Program-made: the position numbers and the translations under genes
Notes under the pieces: model-generated
Told to the model about the DNA's origin: nothing
The model's database searches: none
What the model saw: only the letters and a program-made list of their open reading frames with translations
In this document: positions 24,388 through 31,642 of the stretch, piece after piece
Layout: every line of letters begins with the position of its first letter
How positions within the stretch are numbered: the stretch's first letter is position 1
DNA from: Geodermatophilaceae bacterium URHB0062
GTDB lineage: Bacteria; Actinomycetota; Actinomycetes; Mycobacteriales; Geodermatophilaceae
Direction: 5' to 3'
DNA: 64,000 nucleotides
Assembly (NCBI GenBank): GCA_000620185.1
Contig: KK211088.1
Span: forward strand, 326,498-390,497

Positions 24388-25916
24388 GGCAGTTCCACGT
24401 TCTCGAAGTTGATCGCGCGGTCGGCCCGGATCTTGTAGCCCTTCAGGCCCGGCGTCCAGGCCTGCACGACGTCGGGGTTGTAGAGGTACAGGTACGAGAC
24501 GTCGTCCACGATCATCGTCGAGGCCTCGTCGTAGAGCTCCTTGCGCTTGTCCTGGTCGACCTCGGTGGCGGCCTGGGTCAGGAGCTGGTCGACCTTCGGG
24601 TTGCTGTAGCCCTGGTAGTTGCTCGACCCGCCGGTGATGTGCTGCTGCTCGTAGAAGTCGGCCGGGTCGATGTTGCCCAGCCAGCTGAGCATGAAGGCGT
24701 CGAACTCGCCCTTGGCCTCGCGGTCGAGCCAGGTCGCGAAGTCCAGGGTCTCGACCTTGACGTTGATGCCGATCGGCTCGAGCTCGCTGGCGATGACCTG
24801 CGCGGCGGTCACGGACTCGGGGAACTCGTCGGTGACCATCAGCCCCATGTCGAGCGGCGTCGAGACGCCGGCCTCCTGCAGCAGCTGCTTGGCCTTGCCC
24901 GCGTCCGGCTCGAACGGCGCGTAGTCGTTGTGGAAGAAGCTGCCCTCGGGGATCGCGGTCTCGTTGGCCCGTGCCGCCCCGAACTTGGCGGCCTCCGTGA
25001 CCGCCTCGCGGTCGACGGCGGTGGCGATCGCCTGCCGGACCTTCGGGTTGTCGAACGGCTTCCGGGCGAAGTTCATGGACATGTACCAGTAGTCGACGCT
25101 GGCGGTGCTCTCGAGGTCGACTTCCTTGTCGTCCTTGAGCGAGTCGATGTCCTGCGGCGGCACGTTGTCGGTCCAGTTGACCTCCCCGGCCTTCAGCGCG
25201 GTGAGCGCCGCGGCCGGTTCGGTGATGTAGCGGAATTCGACGCCGTCGACCTTCGGCTTGCCACCCCAGTAGTCGGGGAACGCCGTGAGCACGGTCTTGC
25301 TGGAGTCGGAGCTCTCCAGCGTGAAGGGCCCGGTGCCGTTCTCCTTCGTGTTGAGGTCCAGCTTCTCGGCCGCACCCTCCGAGACGATCGCCATGCCCTT
25401 GAACGCGCCGATCAGCGCGAGCAGGTTCGGGGTGGGCTTGGTCAGGTTGATGACGACGGTCGTGGGGTCGGGCGTCTCGATCGACTTCACGTTGGCGAAC
25501 CGGTACGAGTTGGCCAGCTCGTCCTTGATGATCCGGTTGTAGGAGTAGGCGACGTCCGCGGAGTCGAAGTCGCTGCCGTCGTGGAACTTCACGCCGTCCC
25601 GGAGCGTGAACGTCCAGGTCAGGTTGTCGGCGCTGGTCTTCCACGACTCGGCCAGGCTCGGCTCCATCGTGAGGTCGTCGGGGTTGGGGACGACGAGGGT
25701 GTCGTAGACGTTCTCCAGCACCTGGAAGCTCGGGTAGGCGCTGGTCGTGTGCGGGTCGAACTTGTCCGGCTGCGCGCTCACCGCGGCGACGAGAACGTTG
25801 TCGCCACCGCCCCCACCACCGCCTCCGCCACCGGTGTCCACCTCGTCGCCGCCGCTGCAGGCGCTGAGGGCGAGGGCGGCGGCGGTCGCGAGGATGAGGG
25901 GGCGCGAAAGGCGCAC
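24384..25916 (-). CDS. Peptide ABC transporter substrate-binding lipoprotein (SBP_bac_5)
   Basis: 510 residues. A lipoprotein signal peptide ends in the lipobox LSAC with the modified cysteine at residue 20. A Gly run (about residues 29-38) links it to the binding domain. Family marks are YPSFQVLENVYDTLV and the LTWTFTLRDGVKFHDG segment near residue 95. It captures oligopeptides or a related ligand outside the membrane and delivers them to the two permeases. It is the first gene of a complete five-gene operon in the order SBP, B, C, D, F; the exact ligand cannot be read. Confidence 0.93.
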   Translation of the reverse strand: MRLSRPLILATAAALALSACSGGDEVDTGGGGGGGGGGDNVLVAAVSAQPDKFDPHTTSAYPSFQVLENVYDTLVVPNPDDLTMEPSLAESWKTSADNLTWTFTLRDGVKFHDGSDFDSADVAYSYNRIIKDELANSYRFANVKSIETPDPTTVVINLTKPTPNLLALIGAFKGMAIVSEGAAEKLDLNTKENGTGPFTLESSDSSKTVLTAFPDYWGGKPKVDGVEFRYITEPAAALTALKAGEVNWTDNVPPQDIDSLKDDKEVDLESTASVDYWYMSMNFARKPFDNPKVRQAIATAVDREAVTEAAKFGAARANETAIPEGSFFHNDYAPFEPDAGKAKQLLQEAGVSTPLDMGLMVTDEFPESVTAAQVIASELEPIGINVKVETLDFATWLDREAKGEFDAFMLSWLGNIDPADFYEQQHITGGSSNYQGYSNPKVDQLLTQAATEVDQDKRKELYDEASTMIVDDVSYLYLYNPDVVQAWTPGLKGYKIRADRAINFENVELP

Positions 25917-26044
25917 GAGGGGTCCTCCGGGGTCTCGGAAACGGCTCTGCCGTCCGACCTTTGCCCCGTTCGCGCCGGTCGGCCACCCGAAGCCGAGTCC
26001 GCGGCGGATCGTTGCCCTACCGAGACCCGCCGGTCACACCAGGG

Positions 26045-26203
26045 TCAGCCGTCGACGGTGACGTCGTTGAACGGCAGGAAGGGCTCCGCCCACGGGAAGA
26101 CGACGAACAGCAGCAGCGCGCAGACCGCGAGCACGAGGAGCAGGGAGAGCAGCGCCTTGCCCGCCGTCCCTCCCGGGAGGTGCCGCCAGATCCAGCCGTA
26201 CAC
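26045..26203 (-). CDS. Small membrane protein next to sortase E (52 aa)
   Basis: Translation from the GTG at 26203 gives a 52-residue protein. It opens with YGWIWRHLPGG, then has one hydrophobic helix (about residues 17-37: LLSLLLVLAVCALLLFVVF), then a short PWAEPFLPFNDVTVDG tail. The start is 4 nt after the sortase stop, so it is co-translated. Very similar small proteins accompany class E sortase genes in other actinobacteria, from my knowledge of such loci; the function is not established. An accessory role to the sortase is inferred. Confidence 0.75.
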   Translation of the reverse strand: MYGWIWRHLPGGTAGKALLSLLLVLAVCALLLFVVFPWAEPFLPFNDVTVDG

Positions 26204-26207
26204 GTGC

Positions 26208-27110
26208 TCAGCCTTCCGTCAGGGCCGGCGGGCCGTCAGGCATGTCCGCCTTGGCGATCGGGGTTCCGTCCAGCTCGGCGTGCACGATCAGGCGCTGGGC
26301 GGCCGAGAACCGCGGATGACAGGTGGTCAGGGTCAGGTACGCGTGGGTCGGCGGCGTGCCGGCGGCGGCGTCGGGAACCGGGTTGATCACCTGGACGTCC
26401 TCGGGAGTCACGATCTCCAGGCCCTTGATGCCGCTCGGATCGGTGTCGAAGTCGCCGGTCGCGGGGTCGCCGAGCACCCGGTAGACGAACCAGCTGTCCG
26501 CCGTCTCGACCACGATCGGATCGCCCGGCCGCACGAGATCGAGGTCGCGGAACGGCGAGCCGTAGGTGGTCCGGTGACCGGCGATCGCGAGGTTGCCGAC
26601 CTCACCGGGCTGCGCGCTGTCGGAGTAGTGCCCCGGGCCGTCCTTGAGCGCCGCGTGGCTGGTGCCCTCGACGACGACTCGCTGGTAGTCCTCGCCCAGG
26701 CGCGGGATGTGCAGGACGGCGAAGGCGTCGCCGGGCACCTGCGGGCGGGGGGACGACGAGGACGGCGTCTCCTGGCTCCACTGCTCGTGAACCTGCTGGT
26801 TGAGGTCGTTCTGCCGCCGGCCGTTGAGCAGGTCGGTGACGAACAGCTCGTAGACGACGAACAGCAGCACGATGATGCCGGCGGTGACCAGCAGCTCGCC
26901 GATCGTGCGGACGACGGTGCGCCAGCGCTCGCCGGCCGGCGGGTCGTCCCGGACCTGCGCGATCGGGGCGGTCTCGTCCGCGGCGTCGTCCCACGTGTCC
27001 GCGTCCGTGGCGTCCCACGTGTCGGGGTCGGTGTCGGTGTAGGCGGCCTCGTCAGGGGCCTCGTCCCAGGTGTCCGTGTCTACGACGTCCCAGGTCTCCG
27101 TTTCCCGCAT
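26208..27110 (-). CDS. Class E sortase
   Basis: 300 residues. An acidic, repetitive cytoplasmic N-terminus (residues 1-65, with TWD occurring four times) is followed by a transmembrane helix (about 72-92, LLVTAGIIVLLFVVYELF) and the catalytic beta-barrel. The catalytic His is in AIAGHRTTYG (near 181), Cys in TLTTCHPRF (near 265), Arg in SAAQRLIVHAEL (near 275). Class E sortases anchor LAxTG-type proteins to the cell wall in high-G+C Gram-positives. No substrate with a sorting signal is in the window. The TWD-rich N-terminus is longer than usual. Confidence 0.9.
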   Translation of the reverse strand: MRETETWDVVDTDTWDEAPDEAAYTDTDPDTWDATDADTWDDAADETAPIAQVRDDPPAGERWRTVVRTIGELLVTAGIIVLLFVVYELFVTDLLNGRRQNDLNQQVHEQWSQETPSSSSPRPQVPGDAFAVLHIPRLGEDYQRVVVEGTSHAALKDGPGHYSDSAQPGEVGNLAIAGHRTTYGSPFRDLDLVRPGDPIVVETADSWFVYRVLGDPATGDFDTDPSGIKGLEIVTPEDVQVINPVPDAAAGTPPTHAYLTLTTCHPRFSAAQRLIVHAELDGTPIAKADMPDGPPALTEG

Positions 27111-27277
27111 TCCCTCACCCCCGCCCGGCAGCTGACGTCACCCGGAGCGTCGGGCGCGTGCGTCCGGGATCCGGGCGCCCGACCACTCCACCACTCACGG
27201 ACGAGACCACGGCGTTCCGCCGGGCCGCGCCGCGACGCGTGGGGCAGGAGCGGTCCCGTGGTGTTCGTCGGCCGATC

Positions 27278-27336
27278 GAGCGAGTGCGCCGAGGCCCCGA
27301 TCGGCTGCGTCGAAGGGGGCCGGGGCGCACTCGCTC
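27278..27336. terminator. Long-stem hairpin after the lipid operon
   Basis: GAGCGAGTGCGCC (27278-27290) pairs with GGCGCACTCGCTC (27324-27336) across a 33-nt loop that can fold further. It lies directly downstream of the hydratase gene stop at 27341 on the minus strand. Confidence 0.55.
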
Positions 27337-27340
27337 CCCG

Positions 27341-28210
27341 TCAGAGGGGGCGGACGGTGCCGATCATGTGCTCGGTGCCGCTCGACGCGCTGCGGACGGC
27401 GACGTCCCACCCGCCCTCGGCCTGCGCCGTCCACAGCGTGACCGTCGACGGGAGGAACAGCGGCTTGCGGAAGGCGACGTCGATTGTGATCGCGTCGGGC
27501 AGCCGTCCCGACAGCGCGGCCAGCGCCCGTGCCTTCACCCACATGCCGTGCGCGATGGCCCGCTTGAACCCGAATGCCTTCGCGGTCAGCCCGGACAGGT
27601 GGATCGGGTTCACGTCGCCGGAGACCTTGGCGTAGCGCCGTCCGGCGTCGTCGGGGATCCGCCAGGTGGCCACCGGTCGCTCGAGGTCGCCGACCGTCAC
27701 CTCGACGTCGGCCTCCGGCGCACCCTCGGGCGCCGTCGCGCCGCGGGCGAGGTAGGTCGACGTCGACCGCCACACCTCCTCGCCGGCGACCTGCACGGTG
27801 GCGCCCAGGTCGACCGTCGCGCCGCTGCGGTGCCGGGCGAAGTTCTCCGCCCACACCTCGAGGTCGAGCGGCTCGTCGGCGCGGACCGCGCGCAGCACGT
27901 CGATGCGGTTGCGCATGTGCACCAGGCCGGGCAGCGCGAGCGGGAACGCGCGGTCGGTCATCAGCACCATCTGCAGCGGGAACGTGAGCATGTGCGGATA
28001 CGTCGCCGGGAGGACGTCGTCCAGCGGGAACCCGCACTCGCGGTCGTAGGCGGCCAGGTGAGCCGGGTCGACCGGCACGGCGCGGCGGGCCAGGTGGGTG
28101 TCGGGCAGCGGGCCGCCCCGCCCGCGGGCCGTGAACGCCGCCTTCGTGTACAGCGCGCCCAGGTTCGGGGCAGCGTCGAGAATCGTCACCGGAGAAGGAG
28201 GCACAGCCAT
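27341..28210 (-). CDS. htdX: MaoC-like (R)-specific 3-hydroxyacyl dehydratase, HtdX-like
   Basis: 289 residues, the double-hot-dog length. The hydratase motif YAKVSGDVNPIHLSG is near residue 193, followed by KAFGFKRAIAHGMWVKA. The start codon overlaps the FabG4-like stop by 1 nt (TGATG). In Mycobacterium tuberculosis htdX-fabG4-fadA2-fadE5 (Rv0241c-Rv0244c) are neighbours, and the same set is here. HtdX dehydrates 3-hydroxyacyl thioesters. The symbol is given on synteny plus family. Confidence 0.82.
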   Translation of the reverse strand: MAVPPSPVTILDAAPNLGALYTKAAFTARGRGGPLPDTHLARRAVPVDPAHLAAYDRECGFPLDDVLPATYPHMLTFPLQMVLMTDRAFPLALPGLVHMRNRIDVLRAVRADEPLDLEVWAENFARHRSGATVDLGATVQVAGEEVWRSTSTYLARGATAPEGAPEADVEVTVGDLERPVATWRIPDDAGRRYAKVSGDVNPIHLSGLTAKAFGFKRAIAHGMWVKARALAALSGRLPDAITIDVAFRKPLFLPSTVTLWTAQAEGGWDVAVRSASSGTEHMIGTVRPL

Positions 28211-29565
28211 CAGGCCCCCAGCATCGACTGGCCGCAGACACGCACCGTCTGGCCGTTGACCCCGGCGCTGCCCGGCTGCGCCAGCCAGGCGATCGTCTCG
28301 GCGACGTCGACGGGCAGCCCACCCTGTTGCAGCGAGTTGATCCGCGAGCCGATCTCGCGGGTGCCGAAGGGCATCTTCGCCGTCATCTCGGTGACGATGA
28401 ACCCCGGTGCGACGGCGTTGATGGTGGCGTTGCGCTCGGCGAACCGCGGGGCCCACGCCCGGACCATGCCGATCACGCCGGCCTTCGAGGCGGCGTAGTT
28501 CGTCTGGCCGCGGTTGCCGGCGATGCCCGACTGCGAGGACACGCAGACGATCCGGGCGCCGTCCTTCAGCACGCCCTCGGCGTCGAGCAGGGCCTCGGTG
28601 ATGTCCAGCTGGGCCTGCAGGTTCACAGCCATCACCGAGTTCCAGCGGGCCGCGTCCATGTTGACCAGCAGCTTGTCCCGCGTGATCCCGGCGTTGTGGA
28701 CGACGATGTCGACCCCGCCATGGCGCTCACGCAGGTGGTCGATCAGCCGCTGGGGAGCGTCGTCCGCGGTGATGTCGAGCTGCAGCGCCGTGCCGCCGAT
28801 CTGGTTGGCGACGGCGGCCAGCGAGTCTCCGGCGGCGGGGACGTCGACGGCCACCACGTGGGCGCCGTCGCGCGCCATCACCTTCGCGATCGCAGCTCCG
28901 ATGCCCCGCGCCGCGCCCGTGACGACGGCGACCTTGCCGGCCAGCGGCTTGTCGCCGTCCTCATCGCCAGGGACCTCGGCCGCCGACAGCGTGACCACCT
29001 GGCCGTCGACGTAGGCCGAGCGGCCGGAGAGGAAGAAGCGGACCGGGCTCGCCAGTGCCGTCTCCGCGCCCGCCGGGACGTAGATCAGGTTGGCCGTCGA
29101 GCCGCCTCGCAGCTCCTTGGCGATGGAGCGGACCAGTCCGTCCAGGGCCTGGCGCGCGGCGGCCTGCGCCGGGGAGTCGGCGTCCGACGGCGGGTCGGCG
29201 AGGATCAGCACCCGGCCCGTAGCCCGCAGCCGCTTGACCGCCGGCGACAGGAAGTCGTGCGCACTGGCCAGATCGGCCGGGCTGCGCACGCCGGTCGCGT
29301 CGAGGAGCACCGCGGCGGGCTTCTCGCCGTCCGTGGCGCCGTCGGCCGTGACCGGCGACTGCACGTGCACGCCCTCCGCCTGCAGGAGCTGGGTCAGCGC
29401 GTCGCGCAGCCGCCCCTCGCCCGCCGAGCCGACGACCGCGGGGCCCGGCAGCAGCGGCTGCCCGGGCTCGTGGCGGCGCAACACCGCGGGGCGGGGCAGG
29501 CCGAGCTGCTTGGTGATGGTGGTGCCGAAGCCGGAGTTCGCGAAGTCGCGGTACCAGTCACTCAC
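28210..29565 (-). CDS. fabG4: 3-oxoacyl-thioester reductase, FabG4-like (two-domain SDR)
   Basis: 451 residues, far longer than ordinary FabG (about 250) and matching the FabG4 class, which has a flavodoxin-like N-terminal half and an SDR C-terminal half. The cofactor site VAVVTGAARGIGAAIAK is near residue 212. The catalytic set is VSSQSGIAGNRGQTNYAASK, with Tyr near 353 and Lys near 357. FabG4 of mycobacteria is an NADH-dependent 3-oxoacyl reductase. It lies between the thiolase and hydratase genes and is coupled to the latter. Confidence 0.88.
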   Translation of the reverse strand: MSDWYRDFANSGFGTTITKQLGLPRPAVLRRHEPGQPLLPGPAVVGSAGEGRLRDALTQLLQAEGVHVQSPVTADGATDGEKPAAVLLDATGVRSPADLASAHDFLSPAVKRLRATGRVLILADPPSDADSPAQAAARQALDGLVRSIAKELRGGSTANLIYVPAGAETALASPVRFFLSGRSAYVDGQVVTLSAAEVPGDEDGDKPLAGKVAVVTGAARGIGAAIAKVMARDGAHVVAVDVPAAGDSLAAVANQIGGTALQLDITADDAPQRLIDHLRERHGGVDIVVHNAGITRDKLLVNMDAARWNSVMAVNLQAQLDITEALLDAEGVLKDGARIVCVSSQSGIAGNRGQTNYAASKAGVIGMVRAWAPRFAERNATINAVAPGFIVTEMTAKMPFGTREIGSRINSLQQGGLPVDVAETIAWLAQPGSAGVNGQTVRVCGQSMLGA

Positions 29566-29598
29566 GGGGTCGGTTCCTTCCGAGAGGGGACTTGATGG

Positions 29599-30876
29599 TC
29601 AGGACTCGAGGATGGCGACGACGCCCTGGCCGCCGGCGGCGCAGATCGAGATCAGCCCCCGCTTGCCCGGGCCCGCCTCGTGCAGCTGCTTGGACAGCTG
29701 GGCGACGATGCGGCCACCGGTGGCTGCGAACGGGTGCCCGGCCGCCAGCGACGAGCCGTTGACGTTGAGCTTCGACCGGTCGATCGAGCCCAGGGCGGCG
29801 TCGAGTCCCAGCTTGTCCTTGCAGAACGCGTCGTCCTCCCAGGCCTTCAGCGTGGCCAGCACCGTCGAGGCGAAGGCCTCGTGGATCTCGTAGAAGTCGA
29901 AGTCCTGCAGCGTCAGCCCCTGCCGGGCGAGCATCACCGGCATCGCGTAGACCGGCGCCATCAGCAGGCCCTCGCCGCCGTGCACGTAGTCGACCGCCGC
30001 GGTCTGCGCGTCGACGAGGTGGGCGAGCACCGGCAGGCCGTGCTCAGCCGCCCACTCGTCCGAGGCCAGCAGGACGGCGGACGCCCCGTCGGTCAGCGGC
30101 GTCGAGTTGCCCGCCGTCATCGTGGCGTCCGGATCGCCCTTGCCGAACACCGGCTCGAGGGTCGCGAGCTTCTCCAGGGACGAGTCGGGGCGGAGGTTGT
30201 TGTCGCGGGCCAGGCCCAGGTACGGCGTGACCAGGTGGTCGAAGAAGCCGCGGTCGTAGGCGGCGGCCATGTTGGCGTGCGAGCGGACGGCGAGCTCGTC
30301 CTGCTCCGCACGGCCGATCCGCCACTCCTTGGCGGTGATCGCGGCGTGGTCGCCCATCGCCAGGCCGGTGCGCGGCTCGGCGTTGCGCGGGATCTCGGGC
30401 ACCAGCTGGCCGGGGCGGATCTTCGCCAGCGCCTTGAGCCGGTCCTGCACCGTCCGGGCGTTGTTCAGGCCGATGAGCACGCGGCGCAGGTCGTCGCCGA
30501 CGGCGAGCGGGGCGTCGGAGGTGGTGTCCACACCGCCGGCGATGCCGGACTCGATCTGCCCGAGGGCGATCTTGTTGGCGACGAGGATCGCGGCCTCGAG
30601 GCCGGTGCCGCAGGCCTGCTGGACGTCGTAGGCCGGGGTCGTCGCCGAGAGCTTCGAGCCGAGCACCGACTCCCGCGTGAGGTTGAAGTCGCGCGCGTGC
30701 TTGAGGACCGCGCCGGCGACCACCTCACCCAGCTGCGCGCCCTGCAGACCGAAGCGAGCGACCAGCCCGTCGAGGGTCGCGGTGAGCATGTCCTGGTTGG
30801 ACGCCTGGGCGTACGCCGAATTGGAGCGCGCGAACGGGATCCGGTTCCCGCCGACGATCGCTGCCTTGCGGACCAT
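29599..30876 (-). CDS. fadA2: Acetyl-CoA acyltransferase (thiolase), FadA2-like
   Basis: 425 residues. The nucleophilic cysteine is in QQACGTGLEA (near residue 89), the histidines in EIHEAFAS (near 330) and AAGHPFAATGGR (near 380), and the second cysteine in ICAAGGQG close to the C-terminus. Thiolases cleave 3-ketoacyl-CoA in beta-oxidation or run the reverse condensation. It is the first gene of the minus-strand operon fadA2-fabG4-htdX. It is divergent from a TetR gene whose probable operator lies in the 61-bp gap. Confidence 0.9.
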   Translation of the reverse strand: MVRKAAIVGGNRIPFARSNSAYAQASNQDMLTATLDGLVARFGLQGAQLGEVVAGAVLKHARDFNLTRESVLGSKLSATTPAYDVQQACGTGLEAAILVANKIALGQIESGIAGGVDTTSDAPLAVGDDLRRVLIGLNNARTVQDRLKALAKIRPGQLVPEIPRNAEPRTGLAMGDHAAITAKEWRIGRAEQDELAVRSHANMAAAYDRGFFDHLVTPYLGLARDNNLRPDSSLEKLATLEPVFGKGDPDATMTAGNSTPLTDGASAVLLASDEWAAEHGLPVLAHLVDAQTAAVDYVHGGEGLLMAPVYAMPVMLARQGLTLQDFDFYEIHEAFASTVLATLKAWEDDAFCKDKLGLDAALGSIDRSKLNVNGSSLAAGHPFAATGGRIVAQLSKQLHEAGPGKRGLISICAAGGQGVVAILES

Positions 30877-30905
30877 CGGAACCTCCGGGGTCGTGTGGAT
30901 TTGGC

Positions 30906-30929
30906 CGGTACCGATGGTACGCGGTACCG
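30906..30929. promoter_or_regulatory. Probable TetR operator (two CGGTACCG palindromes)
   Basis: CGGTACCG at 30906-30913 and again at 30922-30929, centres 16 bp apart, with GGTAC between them. The pair overlaps the probable -10 (TACCGT, 30925-30930) of the TetR gene and lies upstream of fadA2, so binding would control both directions. Confidence 0.6.
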
Positions 30930-30937
30930 TCGTTCAC

Positions 30938-31642
30938 ATGAATGGTGGCACGGTGAGAGCTGCGTCGCAGACCAAGATCGCTCACGACGGCAAGGGCCGC
31001 GAATCGACGGCGTCGCGGGACCGCCGTGACTCCCGATGGGACGAGCACCGGCGCAACCGCCGCGAGGAGCTCGTCGAGGCGACCCTCGCCGCCGTCGCCA
31101 AGCACGGGCCGGGCGTGGGCATGGACGAGATCGCGGCCGAGGCCGGCACCAGCAAGACCGTCGTCTACCGGCACTTCGCCGACCGGGCCGAGCTCTACGT
31201 CGCGGTGTGCAACCGCGTGGCGGCCCAGCTCCTGCCCAAGCTGCGGGCCGCGATCGAGCACACCAGCAGCTCGCCGCGCGAGATGGTCGCCGCCGCCATC
31301 GACACCTACCTCGCGTTCATCGAGGCCGATCCCGGGCTGTACCGGTTCGTCGTCGACCAGCACGTCCTCGACCGGCCGAGCAGCGATCCCCTCGACAGCC
31401 TGTCCTCCCTCGTGGGGGAGCAGGCCGCGGCGGCGATCAGCGTCGCCCTGCATCAGTCCGGGCACGACCCGGCGGCCGCCGGCCCCTGGGGGCACGGCGT
31501 CGTCGGGCTGGTGCGGTCGGCCGCCGACTGGTGGCTTCGCGCCGAGCGACCGATGCTCCGCGGCGAACTCGCCGCCCACCTGACCCATCTCGCCTGGACC
31601 GGACTCTCGGCGATCGGAACGACTCCCGAGGAGGAGAAATGA
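30938..31642 (+). CDS. TetR-family transcriptional regulator
   Basis: 234 residues from the ATG at 30938, preceded 7 nt earlier by TACCGT and no Shine-Dalgarno sequence. After a basic N-terminal tail, the helix-turn-helix is near residues 55-85 (GVGMDEIAAEAGTSKTVVYRHF). The C-terminal ligand domain has YLAFIEADPGLYRFVVDQHV. It overlaps the acyl-CoA dehydrogenase gene by ATGA and faces the fadA2 operon. It is therefore likely to control the whole lipid cluster in response to an acyl-CoA; ligand identity is inference. Confidence 0.9.
   Translation: MNGGTVRAASQTKIAHDGKGRESTASRDRRDSRWDEHRRNRREELVEATLAAVAKHGPGVGMDEIAAEAGTSKTVVYRHFADRAELYVAVCNRVAAQLLPKLRAAIEHTSSSPREMVAAAIDTYLAFIEADPGLYRFVVDQHVLDRPSSDPLDSLSSLVGEQAAAAISVALHQSGHDPAAAGPWGHGVVGLVRSAADWWLRAERPMLRGELAAHLTHLAWTGLSAIGTTPEEEK

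Noticed and set aside
25793-25850. CACCGCC-type repeat tract as a possible mobile or regulatory repeat
   Set aside because: It encodes the polyglycine linker after the lipobox of the binding protein.
24639-27635. 998-codon plus-strand frame opposite the binding protein and sortase genes
   Set aside because: Low-complexity antisense translation; the other strand holds a lipobox protein and a sortase with full catalytic set.
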